The notes under the pieces were generated by a model. That model was given only the letters and a program-made list of their open reading frames with translations. It was not told the DNA's origin and made no database searches. The position numbers and the translations under genes are program-made. A stretch of DNA of 42,833 bases. Origin: SZUA-592 sp041556555 (GTDB taxonomy: Bacteria > Pseudomonadota > Gammaproteobacteria > Eutrophobiales > Eutrophobiaceae). The stretch lies in contig JBFFIE010000014.1 of assembly GCA_041556555.1 (NCBI GenBank), positions 1 to 42,833 on the forward strand. The letters are read 5' to 3'. Positions 1 to 7,981 of the stretch are shown here, one piece after another; positions within the stretch are counted from its first letter, which is position 1, and each line of letters begins with the position of its first letter.

Positions 1-314
1 ATGTGCAGGGCAAGATTGGTTGCCTTCCAGTAGAATGCGCTTTCACCACTGAGCACAGAATTCATGATAAATGTTGCGTATGCTAGGGGTCTGTCCAGTT
101 CTATCACATAACGCTTCAAATTCAATAATACTGTTTCCAGGTTATTATCCAGATTCAGCAAAGGCGCAAAGCTGTTCAGATCATCCAGTATGAATGGCCC
201 ATTCAGCCCATTCCAGTAAACGAAGATACATAAAATTACGAAGAGGAACATGATGATAGGATGTGATACTCCCGAATTCATCCTGTTTTGAAATGACAAT
301 TTGTCGGGACTCAT
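1..314 (-). CDS. TMTC-like membrane glycosyltransferase, N-terminal part (cut by window edge)
   Basis: Reading the minus strand from the ATG at 314 gives an open frame that runs off the left edge after about 104 codons. It starts MSPDKLSFQNRM, has a hydrophobic segment at about residues 20-36, then GPFILDDLNSFAPLL with an Asp pair at 44-45. Further on it has LDRPLAYATFIMN and FYWKATNLALH. These blocks match, in the same order, the DD loop, the RP.S.LSFA block and the F+.VN..IH block of the two complete upstream genes, so this is a third paralog. The ATG overlaps the TGA of the preceding gene by four bases (ATGA), implying translational coupling. By family it is expected to be a GT-C fold enzyme using a polyprenyl-phosphate sugar with its active loop in the periplasm. 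The substrate is unknown and the C-terminus is outside the window. Confidence 0.75.
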   Translation of the reverse strand, partial: MSPDKLSFQNRMNSGVSHPIIMFLFVILCIFVYWNGLNGPFILDDLNSFAPLLNLDNNLETVLLNLKRYVIELDRPLAYATFIMNSVLSGESAFYWKATNLALH

Positions 315-2245
315 GGTGTTGATGGTCTGTTAAGGATTGCCTCCAGCATACTAATATCCCTTTCATATCCTTTTGTATTAGTTGTTCCGAGCAGCTTCAA
401 CTGCTCTCTGGCCTCATCCAAATTATCAGTCATAATCAATAATCTGATATAAAGTAATCTTAGAATGACTGAATCTTTATCGTTGGTGGCACCTTTTTTT
501 GCAACTTTGTAGGCAGATTCCAGATCATTCCTGGAAACATAGTATTCAAAAATATCCTTGTAGATGAGTTCCATACGCTCACCATAAAGATATGGATTAT
601 CTAGAACAGAATCGGTAATCAATTTAATTACATCATTCCGAAGTACACATTCATTCGTCAGCTGGCAATTTAAAAGTGCATTAATTGCCCTGTTTCCGGT
701 AATTGTAATTGGCTGACTACTCAGCGTGTTTGCAAGCTGCTCTATTACTGATACATCTGTTTGATAACCATTTGATGAGGAGAGAATGATCAAGCCAATC
801 ATGGCTTCTGTGTTGTCAGGATTGAGTTCAATCGCATTACGAAAATATTTATCTGCATTCACATATAACTTATCCTTATTTTTTATATTCCTACTATCGA
901 GCATTTTTGCAAAGAATCTGCCCGCCTCATAGTTCAACCGTGAAGATTCTGGCTTATGCTCGAGTTCATAGAATATCAATAGCTGTGTATTAGCCCATTG
1001 GGTATTCTTGATAAAGGTACTGATTGCGACTATTACAATCAATAATGCGAATAATGTTCTTCTTATATTTACTGTTTTTTCTGAGAATTCCTTATTGGTA
1101 AGATAATATGCTGCAATAAGTACTAATCCATAGGATGGTATATAGTTTCTGTGCTCAAACGCAATATGCAACGGAAGAATTGTTGATTCTATTAGATGAC
1201 CAATAAGAAAAAAAAGCAGGCCAAACGATAGAATCTTTGCCTGTTTCCGTAATATTAATGCTGAAATTAATAGTATGAACATGCCTGCCACTGCGATAAT
1301 AGTAGTCACGGGTGACACTAAACCCCGTGATAAAGCAATATCGTCATGAAACATAGCAAGCTGGGTAATATCTGGCACAAATATCATATAGATATAAAAC
1401 CAGAGCACCCTCTGCTCTGTTAGTATTCGTTCATACAAGGTAAATTCTTGCTGTTTATAACCACTCAGTAATATTTGAGGATCGATATAGAGCGATAATA
1501 ATATGGCTATAAAAGGTATAATGATGAATATGCAGTATAAAGCTGCAAGATAGAGCTTATTATTTTCCAGATCCCTGAATCTGAAAAATACCAGTTCCAG
1601 TAATCCAATGAATAAAACAATCAAAGCGCCATTTTCTTTGGAATAAATCGCTAATGGTGCGCAAAACAAAAAAGCGGATGCTATTAAAAACTTTCCCTTG
1701 TTTCTTTCCTGAATCATCTGTCTGCCATAAATAAACAGGATAAGACCAGTCAGAGTAAATAATGCAGCTAACTCATTCATTCTCTGAACTATATAAACCA
1801 CACTGCTGATATTGATTGGATGGAATAGCCATAAGGCAGTGGTTGCCAATGACACTATTTCAATCGTTTTGTTTTTTGATTTTTTATATTCAGTAAGTCC
1901 TATGATTTTACGCGTTAATATGTATATCAATATTCCATTAATCAAATGGATAAGAATATTAACTACCCTGAAATAATATGGGTTGAGTCCTGTAAAATAA
2001 TAATTTATAGCAAATGACAACATGCTCACGGGCCGTTTAAGCGAGCCACTTTTGCCGGATGTCATTGCCTGTGATAATTCATCAAATTGCAGCGAATCAA
2101 TTTGTATTTTTTTGTTGGATACTATGTTAGGCAGATCGTCGTAAATAAAGCCGCCCTTGCTTGCCGGATAATAAATAATAAAACAGGCAAAAAGCAGTAT
2201 CGCCAGCACAATATAGGGCACTTTTCTGTTCGATGTAGCCGACAT
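311..2245 (-). CDS. TMTC-like multi-pass membrane protein with TPR-like C-terminus, putative O-glycosyltransferase
   Basis: A 644-residue protein. Residues 10-27 form the first membrane helix. The next loop holds GGFIYDDLPNIVSN with the Asp pair D36-D37, the position and form of the acidic motif in eukaryotic TMTC O-mannosyltransferases. Then follow RPVSMLSFAINYYFTGLNP, VVNILIHLINGI, LFHPINISSVVYIVQRMNEL and a YSKENGAL block, all with TMTC counterparts as I remember that family. About ten hydrophobic segments extend to near residue 420. The last 200 residues are soluble and helical, with a TPR-like unit (KYFRNAIELNPDNTEAM). It starts 20 bases after the upstream paralog and its stop overlaps the next one. 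Base composition is clearly AT-rich. The glycosyltransferase role is inferred from motifs; the donor and acceptor are unknown. Confidence 0.72.
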   Translation of the reverse strand: MSATSNRKVPYIVLAILLFACFIIYYPASKGGFIYDDLPNIVSNKKIQIDSLQFDELSQAMTSGKSGSLKRPVSMLSFAINYYFTGLNPYYFRVVNILIHLINGILIYILTRKIIGLTEYKKSKNKTIEIVSLATTALWLFHPINISSVVYIVQRMNELAALFTLTGLILFIYGRQMIQERNKGKFLIASAFLFCAPLAIYSKENGALIVLFIGLLELVFFRFRDLENNKLYLAALYCIFIIIPFIAILLSLYIDPQILLSGYKQQEFTLYERILTEQRVLWFYIYMIFVPDITQLAMFHDDIALSRGLVSPVTTIIAVAGMFILLISALILRKQAKILSFGLLFFLIGHLIESTILPLHIAFEHRNYIPSYGLVLIAAYYLTNKEFSEKTVNIRRTLFALLIVIVAISTFIKNTQWANTQLLIFYELEHKPESSRLNYEAGRFFAKMLDSRNIKNKDKLYVNADKYFRNAIELNPDNTEAMIGLIILSSSNGYQTDVSVIEQLANTLSSQPITITGNRAINALLNCQLTNECVLRNDVIKLITDSVLDNPYLYGERMELIYKDIFEYYVSRNDLESAYKVAKKGATNDKDSVILRLLYIRLLIMTDNLDEAREQLKLLGTTNTKGYERDISMLEAILNRPSTP

Positions 2246-2265
2246 TACCTTATATTCAGGGTTGT

Positions 2266-4173
2266 TTAATTATTGTTTTCGGAAGCTTGAACCTTTACAA
2301 GCCTGTCTTCAAAATACCCAATCATGTCATCATATGCGAGATGGAATCTGACATTATTCTTGTAACGTTTTTTAATCGTATCCAATGTATCCCTTGCCTC
2401 ATCGTACTTTTTTACATCCAGCAATATTCTCAATTTCAAAAGATATCGCTGTGGTGATGGTCTTACCTCTATTGCCTTAGATGCATTCTCTATCGCTGCA
2501 TCAGCTTCGCCAATCGCACCGTTCAACAAGGCTGCGAGTTCATGTAATTGGGCACTATGATGTGAAAAATACGGATTAGTTGCGATTATCACGATTAGCT
2601 GTACCAGGGCATAAATGTTGATAGTATCGCAATCGCCATCCAACAACTGTACTGTCAATCGATCAAGCGTAACGACGGGTGCTACGCCGTTCCATTTCGC
2701 CTTTGCGGCTTTTCTATGGAGCAAATTCCATTCATCACGATCTACTGTCTCACCTTTAAAACATGATTTGATAGTCATGGATTGTATCCGAGGATAAATA
2801 TCATCGGGATGAATATTTGTAATCTGGTTGTATGTCATTATTGCCTTGTTGTATAAACCCATTCTCAAGTACAAATCACCAACCTCTAAAATAGCCCGTG
2901 TTGACTGGGGGGAGCGTCTTTTCCACTCTAATGTCTGTTCAACAGGGCGTGACCACAAGGTTATCTCACTGAGGGTGACCATAACAATTAGAAGATACAT
3001 CGCCCCGATCAATGTGTTAGCTACCCTTGCACTGCTTAATATTCTTCTGATTCCAAGCATGGCAATAACTACAATGAATAAAATCCCAAATGATGCTAGA
3101 TAGTTTCGATGCTCGAAATAGAGTTCAAGATTCAGATAGGTAGATTCCAGCAGGTGGGCTGTAAAGAACCAGCAGATCCCAAAAGTATAGGCCGGGTTTC
3201 TTTTTCTGAATATAAATGCTGAAATCAAAATCAAAACTATAGCCACAATTGCAAAAAGCGTAGTTAGAGGGTTGAATAAGCCCTTCGATGCAGTGAAATC
3301 ATCATGAAACAGGCTAAAACTGGAAGGATTTGGTATCAGCAAATGCTTGAGGTAGATGATTATGACCCTTGCTTCAGTCAGCAGGCGATCTGTCATCGTA
3401 TAAGATCTCATTGCGTAATTTTCCATATTATCGCTGAACCCCAACACGAGATAGATCAGACACAGGATCAGAGGGGTCAGTATGAAAATGCCGATCCACA
3501 GTTTCCATGTAGCAGAGCGTTTCACATCTTTCAATAAGGTAAATTCCATACAAAGTATGAACAGTGGCAGCAGTATCCCGTTCTCTTTGCTGAATATTGC
3601 AAGCAAAAGACAACCAGTATAAAGAACACTCCCTGCAAACAACTTCTTTCGATTGCCGCCTGGATATCTCGGGTCCCATAATCTTAAATAGGTATATAGA
3701 CCTGCGAGCGTAAAGAAGGTGCTTAAAAGTGCCATTCGCTGTACTACGTACAGCACTGTGTTGACATGTATCGGGTGTATCAACCAGAGCGCGGCAACCA
3801 GAAGAGAGAACCATCTTCCACCCACCCCGAGTGGCCTGATGAATCTCGACAGGCTGAGCGTTAGCAGATAAATCAGTATGCCATTGAATAAATGGATAGC
3901 GAGGTTAACGGCCTTAAAAGCCTGTGGATTAGCAGGCCAGTCGCTGTATTGAAGGGCAAAACTTAATAGTGAGAGCGGGCGGCCGGAGGGTCCTGAGTTG
4001 TTTGTGAAGATATAATACAAATATCCATTGCGTTCGACATCATCAAGCGATGGAAGGTTTGAAAAATCATCCAGCAGAAAACGACTGTCCAGGCCAATCC
4101 AATATGCTGCCAGAGTAAGCATTAATACCAGAAGAAATGGCCAATGACTATACCAACTGTTTTTAGAGATCAT
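2266..4173 (-). CDS. TMTC-like multi-pass membrane protein with TPR-like C-terminus, putative O-glycosyltransferase
   Basis: A 635-residue paralog of the next gene. A membrane helix at 12-27 is followed by a loop with RFLLDDFSNLPSL (D35-D36), then GRPLSLLSFALQYSDWPANP, AVNLAIHLFNGILIYLL, LIHPIHVNTVLYVVQRMALL and FSKENGILLPLFIL. The block order is the same as in its neighbours and in TMTC-type GT-C enzymes. Membrane segments continue to about residue 410. The C-terminal third carries TPR-like helices (GDLYLRMGLYNKAIMTYNQI, then ENASKAIEVRPSPQRYLLKL). It begins about 30 bases beyond the pilin terminator, so it is either transcribed by read-through or from a weak promoter I cannot see. No strong Shine-Dalgarno precedes the ATG at 4173. 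The adjacency to the pilin suggests a role in pilin or surface glycosylation, which is inference. Confidence 0.72.
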   Translation of the reverse strand: MISKNSWYSHWPFLLVLMLTLAAYWIGLDSRFLLDDFSNLPSLDDVERNGYLYYIFTNNSGPSGRPLSLLSFALQYSDWPANPQAFKAVNLAIHLFNGILIYLLTLSLSRFIRPLGVGGRWFSLLVAALWLIHPIHVNTVLYVVQRMALLSTFFTLAGLYTYLRLWDPRYPGGNRKKLFAGSVLYTGCLLLAIFSKENGILLPLFILCMEFTLLKDVKRSATWKLWIGIFILTPLILCLIYLVLGFSDNMENYAMRSYTMTDRLLTEARVIIIYLKHLLIPNPSSFSLFHDDFTASKGLFNPLTTLFAIVAIVLILISAFIFRKRNPAYTFGICWFFTAHLLESTYLNLELYFEHRNYLASFGILFIVVIAMLGIRRILSSARVANTLIGAMYLLIVMVTLSEITLWSRPVEQTLEWKRRSPQSTRAILEVGDLYLRMGLYNKAIMTYNQITNIHPDDIYPRIQSMTIKSCFKGETVDRDEWNLLHRKAAKAKWNGVAPVVTLDRLTVQLLDGDCDTINIYALVQLIVIIATNPYFSHHSAQLHELAALLNGAIGEADAAIENASKAIEVRPSPQRYLLKLRILLDVKKYDEARDTLDTIKKRYKNNVRFHLAYDDMIGYFEDRLVKVQASENNN

Positions 4174-4203
4174 CCATCTTTTGCCGGTTTTCAGATGATA
4201 AAA

Positions 4204-4233
4204 AATAAAGGCCGCCTAATGGCGGCCTTTATT
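4204..4233 (-). terminator. Rho-independent terminator after the pilin gene
   Basis: The arms at 4204-4216 and 4221-4233 pair perfectly: AATAAAGGCCGCC with GGCGGCCTTTATT around a four-base TAAT loop. Read on the minus strand, the hairpin runs straight into a T-rich tail (TTTATTTTTTATC), the classical form for stopping transcription from pilA. The plus-strand tail (ATTGTTACTT) is poorer, so it works best on the minus strand. It separates strongly expressed pilA from the three downstream TMTC-like genes. Confidence 0.88.
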
Positions 4234-4283
4234 GTTACTTGTTTCAGGAATGATTGCAGTAACAATACACCCCTGGGGACTAT

Positions 4284-4739
4284 TTACGGCTTACAAGCAC
4301 TCGGCAGGAATTTGGCGAGAACAGTAGTAGTGCCTGAAACAATAGCATCAGCTCTACCGCAATGCCACTGTTTGCCGTTTGTTGAACCGAGTGCATAAAT
4401 GGTACTGGAGATGTCAGGGTTCGTACCGACAGCCTTAAAGGTAGCCGAAATGACGACAGTACCTGAGGTGCCCGCACCTGCAGCGATTGTCATGGTTGAC
4501 ACATATTTACCTGATAACGTAGAACCGACCTGGGTCAGTGCATTAGGCCAGACACCCCGGTCAGCGTAGTACTCTGCGAAACCGGTCTTGTAACCTGAGG
4601 CCAGACCGACAGCTTCAGTTACCTGTGAACGGGCAGTGTAGTCAGAATAAGCAGGAATCGCGACCGCTGCCAGAATACCGATAATGGCCACAACGATCAT
4701 CAATTCGATCAGTGTGAAACCTTTCTGTAGTTGCTTCAT
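4284..4739 (-). CDS. pilA: Type IV major pilin PilA (type IVa)
   Basis: A 151-residue prepilin. The leader MKQLQKG is followed by FTLIELMIVVAIIGILAAVA, the class III signal cut after G7. F8 becomes the methylated N-terminus and E12 is Glu+5. The hydrophobic helix runs to about residue 30. A cysteine pair, C127 and C149, encloses a 21-residue D-region near the C-terminus, and the chain ends PSACKP. The globular part is rich in Ser, Thr, Gly and Ala. The ATG at 4739 is chosen over an in-frame ATG at 4757 because AAGGAGA lies six to seven bases upstream of it, inside the longer reading. It has a sigma-54 promoter upstream, a hairpin terminator downstream, and pilR next to it on the same strand. 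PilD at 22004 should process it. Confidence 0.95.
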   Translation of the reverse strand: MKQLQKGFTLIELMIVVAIIGILAAVAIPAYSDYTARSQVTEAVGLASGYKTGFAEYYADRGVWPNALTQVGSTLSGKYVSTMTIAAGAGTSGTVVISATFKAVGTNPDISSTIYALGSTNGKQWHCGRADAIVSGTTTVLAKFLPSACKP

Positions 4740-4768
4740 TTTAAGTCTCCTTATCATTTAACTATAAC

Positions 4769-4797
4769 TAAGGTAGATGGCACGCATCGCTACCTTA
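4769..4797 (-). promoter_or_regulatory. Stem-loop in the pilA 5' leader
   Basis: TAAGGTAG (4769-4776) and CTACCTTA (4790-4797) form a perfect 8-bp inverted repeat around a 13-base loop. It lies between the predicted sigma-54 start site (about 4853) and the pilA Shine-Dalgarno (about 4746-4752), so it would be in the mRNA leader. A leader hairpin could stabilise the abundant pilin mRNA or affect its translation. The pairing is seen in the sequence; the function is inference. Confidence 0.45.
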
Positions 4798-4863
4798 ACC
4801 TGTTACGCTCACCAGCCAGGTGAACTACCCGGCAAGTAGATTGTAAATTTGCGATATCTTTAA

Positions 4864-4879
4864 TGCACTTCGCATGCCA
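4864..4879 (-). promoter_or_regulatory. Sigma-54 (RpoN) promoter of pilA
   Basis: The minus strand reads TGGCATGCGAAGTGCA, which matches the -24/-12 consensus TGGCACGNNNNTTGCW with only two differences. The essential GG and GC are at the correct ten-base spacing. Transcription should begin near 4853, about 115 bases before the pilA ATG. PilR, a sigma-54 activator, is encoded just upstream, and pilA is the classical PilS/PilR/RpoN target in Pseudomonas. Confidence 0.82.
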
Positions 4880-4975
4880 AAAACAATATGCATCAAAATT
4901 TTTGCGTAAGTATATGTTTCTAATATGTTAAATAGCAAGTCCTATCTGTTCCGGCAGGATTACAAGTTTGTGAAT

Positions 4976-4994
4976 TGTGACGCATGTCGTCACA
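4976..4994. promoter_or_regulatory. Perfect palindrome, candidate PilR upstream activating site
   Basis: TGTGACGCATGTCGTCACA consists of 7-bp arms TGTGACG/CGTCACA around CATGT. A further TGACG half-site sits at 4998-5002. The site is about 100 bases upstream of the sigma-54 promoter, the normal distance for an enhancer-binding protein. There is no T-run after it on either strand, so it is not a good terminator for pilR. Binding by PilR is inferred from position. Confidence 0.55.
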
Positions 4995-5036
4995 TTTTGA
5001 CGTAGCTCGTTAGCTAGATGTGAAATAGCTCTCGAT

Positions 5037-6371
5037 TCAGTCCAGATCCAGCTTTTCCAGGCGGTATCTCAAGGCTCTCAGGCTGATGCCCAGGAGCTTG
5101 GCGGCTGCGGTCTTATTCCAGCGGGTCTTTTCCAGGGCATCCATAATCTTCTTACGCTCAATATCATCAAGATAGCTATCCAGCGGGGCAGCACCTGTTG
5201 CCTCAGTCTGGGTTGCCTCGCTTTCAGCGCTGGCCTCGGGCAGTTGCAGGTCCTCAGTGCTGATCACCTTGCCATCACACAGAGTAAGTGCGCGTTCGAG
5301 TATGTTTTCAAGTTCACGTATATTGCCCGGGAACGGGTAATTAATAAGACTCTGTTGCGCCCCATCCGAAATTTCCGGCGTACTGACACCTGTTTCCGCG
5401 GCCAGTTTTGCCAGTACAAATTCCGTCAACAAGGGAATATCTTCCTTGCGTTCCCGCAAGGGCGGAATTTGCAATTCAATCACATTAATACGATAGAAGA
5501 GGTCATGTCGAAACTTACCAGCATTGACCAGGTTCAGAAGATTATGATGCGTAGCACTGAGAATACGGACATCAAGCGCGATCTCGGCTGTTGCTCCCAC
5601 GGGGCGAATGGATTTTTCCTGAATGGCCCGCAACAATTTTACCTGCATGTGCAGGGGCAACTCTGCAATCTCATCAAAGAACAGTGTGCCACCCTGGGCG
5701 GCGAGAAACAGGCCTGCATTATCCGATACTGCCCCAGTGAAACTGCCTTTTTTGTGACCGAAAAATTCGCTCTCCATGAGGTCATGGGGTATAGCACCAC
5801 AATTGACCGGTACAAAGGGCTTGTCAGCACGTGATCCCTGCTCGTGGATCATGCGAGCAACCAGTTCCTTACCGGTTCCAGATTCACCGCTGATATAAAC
5901 AGGCGCCTGGCTTCGCGCCAGCTTATTGATCGCGGCCCTGATACTGGCCATCTCCTGACTTGTGCCAATCAGATTCAGTGCGTGGTCGGTTGGTTCTGTC
6001 TGCTCGGAAAGTTTGAGTGCGCTATTGATCAGGGTCCTGAGGGTAGGAAGGTCAACCGGCTTGGAGAGAAAATCAAAGGCGCCTGATTTCAGTGCCTGAA
6101 TTGCAGCCTCCATACTGCCATGGGCCGTGATAACGGCAACCGGCATTTCAGGGTAATGCTCCTGCACATAACTGACGAACTCGACGCCATCTCCATCAGG
6201 AAGTCGCATGTCGGTCAGGCAAATTTCAAACGGCCTTTCCTTTAATAATTTCTTGGCCGACTTGAGGTTTTCTACACAGACTGCATCGACATCCATACGC
6301 TTGAGGGTGATATCAAGCAGTTCAAGAATGTCCGGTTCGTCATCAATAACCAGTGCGACAGGTCTGTTCAT
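5037..6371 (-). CDS. pilR: Sigma-54-dependent response regulator PilR
   Basis: A 444-residue NtrC-type activator. The receiver domain (about 1-120) has acidic D10-D11, phosphoacceptor D54 (LTDMRLPDGDG) and K104. The AAA+ domain has Walker A GESGTGKE at 162-169, the sigma-54 contact loop as GSFTGA at 209-214 (Ser where GAFTGA is usual, a tolerated variant) and Walker B with D233-E234. The C-terminal Fis-type helix-turn-helix is at about 419-441 (NKTAAAKLLGISLRALRYRL). The start ATG overlaps the pilS TGA (ATGA), so the pair is coupled. It should be phosphorylated by PilS and activate pilA, which lies directly downstream with a sigma-54 promoter and a palindrome between. Confidence 0.95.
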   Translation of the reverse strand: MNRPVALVIDDEPDILELLDITLKRMDVDAVCVENLKSAKKLLKERPFEICLTDMRLPDGDGVEFVSYVQEHYPEMPVAVITAHGSMEAAIQALKSGAFDFLSKPVDLPTLRTLINSALKLSEQTEPTDHALNLIGTSQEMASIRAAINKLARSQAPVYISGESGTGKELVARMIHEQGSRADKPFVPVNCGAIPHDLMESEFFGHKKGSFTGAVSDNAGLFLAAQGGTLFFDEIAELPLHMQVKLLRAIQEKSIRPVGATAEIALDVRILSATHHNLLNLVNAGKFRHDLFYRINVIELQIPPLRERKEDIPLLTEFVLAKLAAETGVSTPEISDGAQQSLINYPFPGNIRELENILERALTLCDGKVISTEDLQLPEASAESEATQTEATGAAPLDSYLDDIERKKIMDALEKTRWNKTAAAKLLGISLRALRYRLEKLDLD

Positions 6372-7981
6372 TCAATTAGATTATGCTGTTTTTCAATATG
6401 AGCGAACTGGATTCGAAAACAACAGCCTTTTTCCGAGTTCTTATGAAGTATCAGGCTGGCCTGGTTAGCCTCGCATAACTCTCTCGCGATATACAGGCCA
6501 AGTCCGGTTCCACCGGAGTGTGTTGTAAAAAAAGGCTCAAACAAGTGTTGAACATTATCATCAGGAATTCCGTGACCTTGATCAATTATATCAATATAAG
6601 GCCTCTCTGAGTCCTCTTTTACACCGTATTGTATTTCCACAAGCGGATTTCCGGTACCGTGACGGACCGCATTCTCCGCCAGGTTGGAGATGACCTGGAA
6701 TAACTGGTCCGGATCTGCATTGACCAATACCTCCGATTCATGAATCGGACAATTAACCTGACCAGGACCCAGTCGATGACTGGTGATAAATTCATTGACG
6801 AAATTATCCAGCCATTTGGAAAGGTCAACGACCTGCAGGGTGGCTGCCTGCCTGCGACTCAGGTCCTGAACATTCCTGATGATGGTATTCACCCGATTGG
6901 ACTGGTCTGTGATGATCTGCAATAACCTTTCGTTTTCAGGCGCTACATTATCAGCTTCCGAAATCAGCTGACTGGCATGCATGATAGCGCCCAGGGGATT
7001 TCTTACTTCATGAGCTATACTTGCCGCCAGCCTGCCCAGAGAAGCCAGTTTCAAATGCTGGGCTCTCTGTCTCATCAGGCTCAAGTCCTCTATGAATACA
7101 AGGATCCCGAAACGGGTTTCCGGTATCAACTGGGTAAAGGATAACTGAATATCGATATCACCGGCATCAGAACGGAAGATAACAATCCGGTTACCCTTCC
7201 CCTGCAACCATTCCTCAACATATCGTGCTACGCCCGGAGCAACTGCAGGGAGTGACTGGTTTTTTACATCATCTGATAATCCAAGCAGGGTTCGCCCGGA
7301 TTCATTGATCTGCCGAATGTGCAATTCCTCATCCAGGACCATAATCCCTGACTGCATACGCTGAACAATATATTCATTAAGCTGTGCCAGGCTTTCAAGG
7401 TCTGCTGCATGCTGGCTCGCGAGTGCCTCGCTTTTTTCAACTCTGGCAGACAACAAGCGTCCCAGTGATGCCGTGATAAAGAAAGTAATCCCCAGAAATG
7501 CCGCATGAGTATAGTTAGGTTCGATGGTAGGGCTGAATAAATCAATATAGAGTTCGTGCGTGAGTACCAGAATCGTGGCTATCGCTGCGTACAATATAGC
7601 TATCTTGCCACCCTTGAGAATACTGCCACCGGCAACAGCAATAACAAGCAACATTCCGAATCCACTGGACAGTCCTTCACTGGAATACATCAAAAGCGAT
7701 ATGACCAGCAGATCGACCAGTACCTGGATATTTAATTGTAAGGCATAGCGTGGACTCTGCCTGCTTATAGACCAGAAACAGAAGATTGAAAACAGCAAGT
7801 AAAAATGAATGGCCAGGGAAAAAACCAGGGGGTTGTATGTCCCAATCGGTGTTGGTAAGCGCCCGACCCAGACGAGGACAGTAAATAATAATCCTACAAA
7901 GAATCGATAGGCATTAAAAAAGCGCACAGCCCGCCAATTCATGTCAGTGAGGAATTTTCTCTCTGTCTGTGATTGGCTCAT
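6368..7981 (-). CDS. pilS: Sensor histidine kinase PilS
   Basis: A 537-residue kinase. Six hydrophobic segments fill about residues 24-175, as in PilS of Pseudomonas, whose membrane part senses pilin in the inner membrane. A linker and a PAS-like domain (about 205-300) follow, then the dimerisation box with phosphorylated H324 (SIAHEVRNPLG) and an ATPase domain with ENAVRHG, DQGHGIP and GGTGLGLYIA. The start at 7981 is preferred to the upstream in-frame codon at 8026 because it overlaps the TGA of the preceding small gene (ATGA), and MSQSQTERKF is a plausible cytosolic N-terminus. It forms a coupled unit with pilR. Confidence 0.94.
   Translation of the reverse strand: MSQSQTERKFLTDMNWRAVRFFNAYRFFVGLLFTVLVWVGRLPTPIGTYNPLVFSLAIHFYLLFSIFCFWSISRQSPRYALQLNIQVLVDLLVISLLMYSSEGLSSGFGMLLVIAVAGGSILKGGKIAILYAAIATILVLTHELYIDLFSPTIEPNYTHAAFLGITFFITASLGRLLSARVEKSEALASQHAADLESLAQLNEYIVQRMQSGIMVLDEELHIRQINESGRTLLGLSDDVKNQSLPAVAPGVARYVEEWLQGKGNRIVIFRSDAGDIDIQLSFTQLIPETRFGILVFIEDLSLMRQRAQHLKLASLGRLAASIAHEVRNPLGAIMHASQLISEADNVAPENERLLQIITDQSNRVNTIIRNVQDLSRRQAATLQVVDLSKWLDNFVNEFITSHRLGPGQVNCPIHESEVLVNADPDQLFQVISNLAENAVRHGTGNPLVEIQYGVKEDSERPYIDIIDQGHGIPDDNVQHLFEPFFTTHSGGTGLGLYIARELCEANQASLILHKNSEKGCCFRIQFAHIEKQHNLIE

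Noticed and set aside
4777..4793. TGGCACG on the plus strand resembling a second sigma-54 promoter
   Set aside because: The -12 GC is missing at the required spacing, and it would point away from pilA into pilR.
5244..5834. 196-codon open frame on the plus strand
   Set aside because: It lies wholly antisense to the AAA+ domain of pilR, and its product has no recognisable motif.
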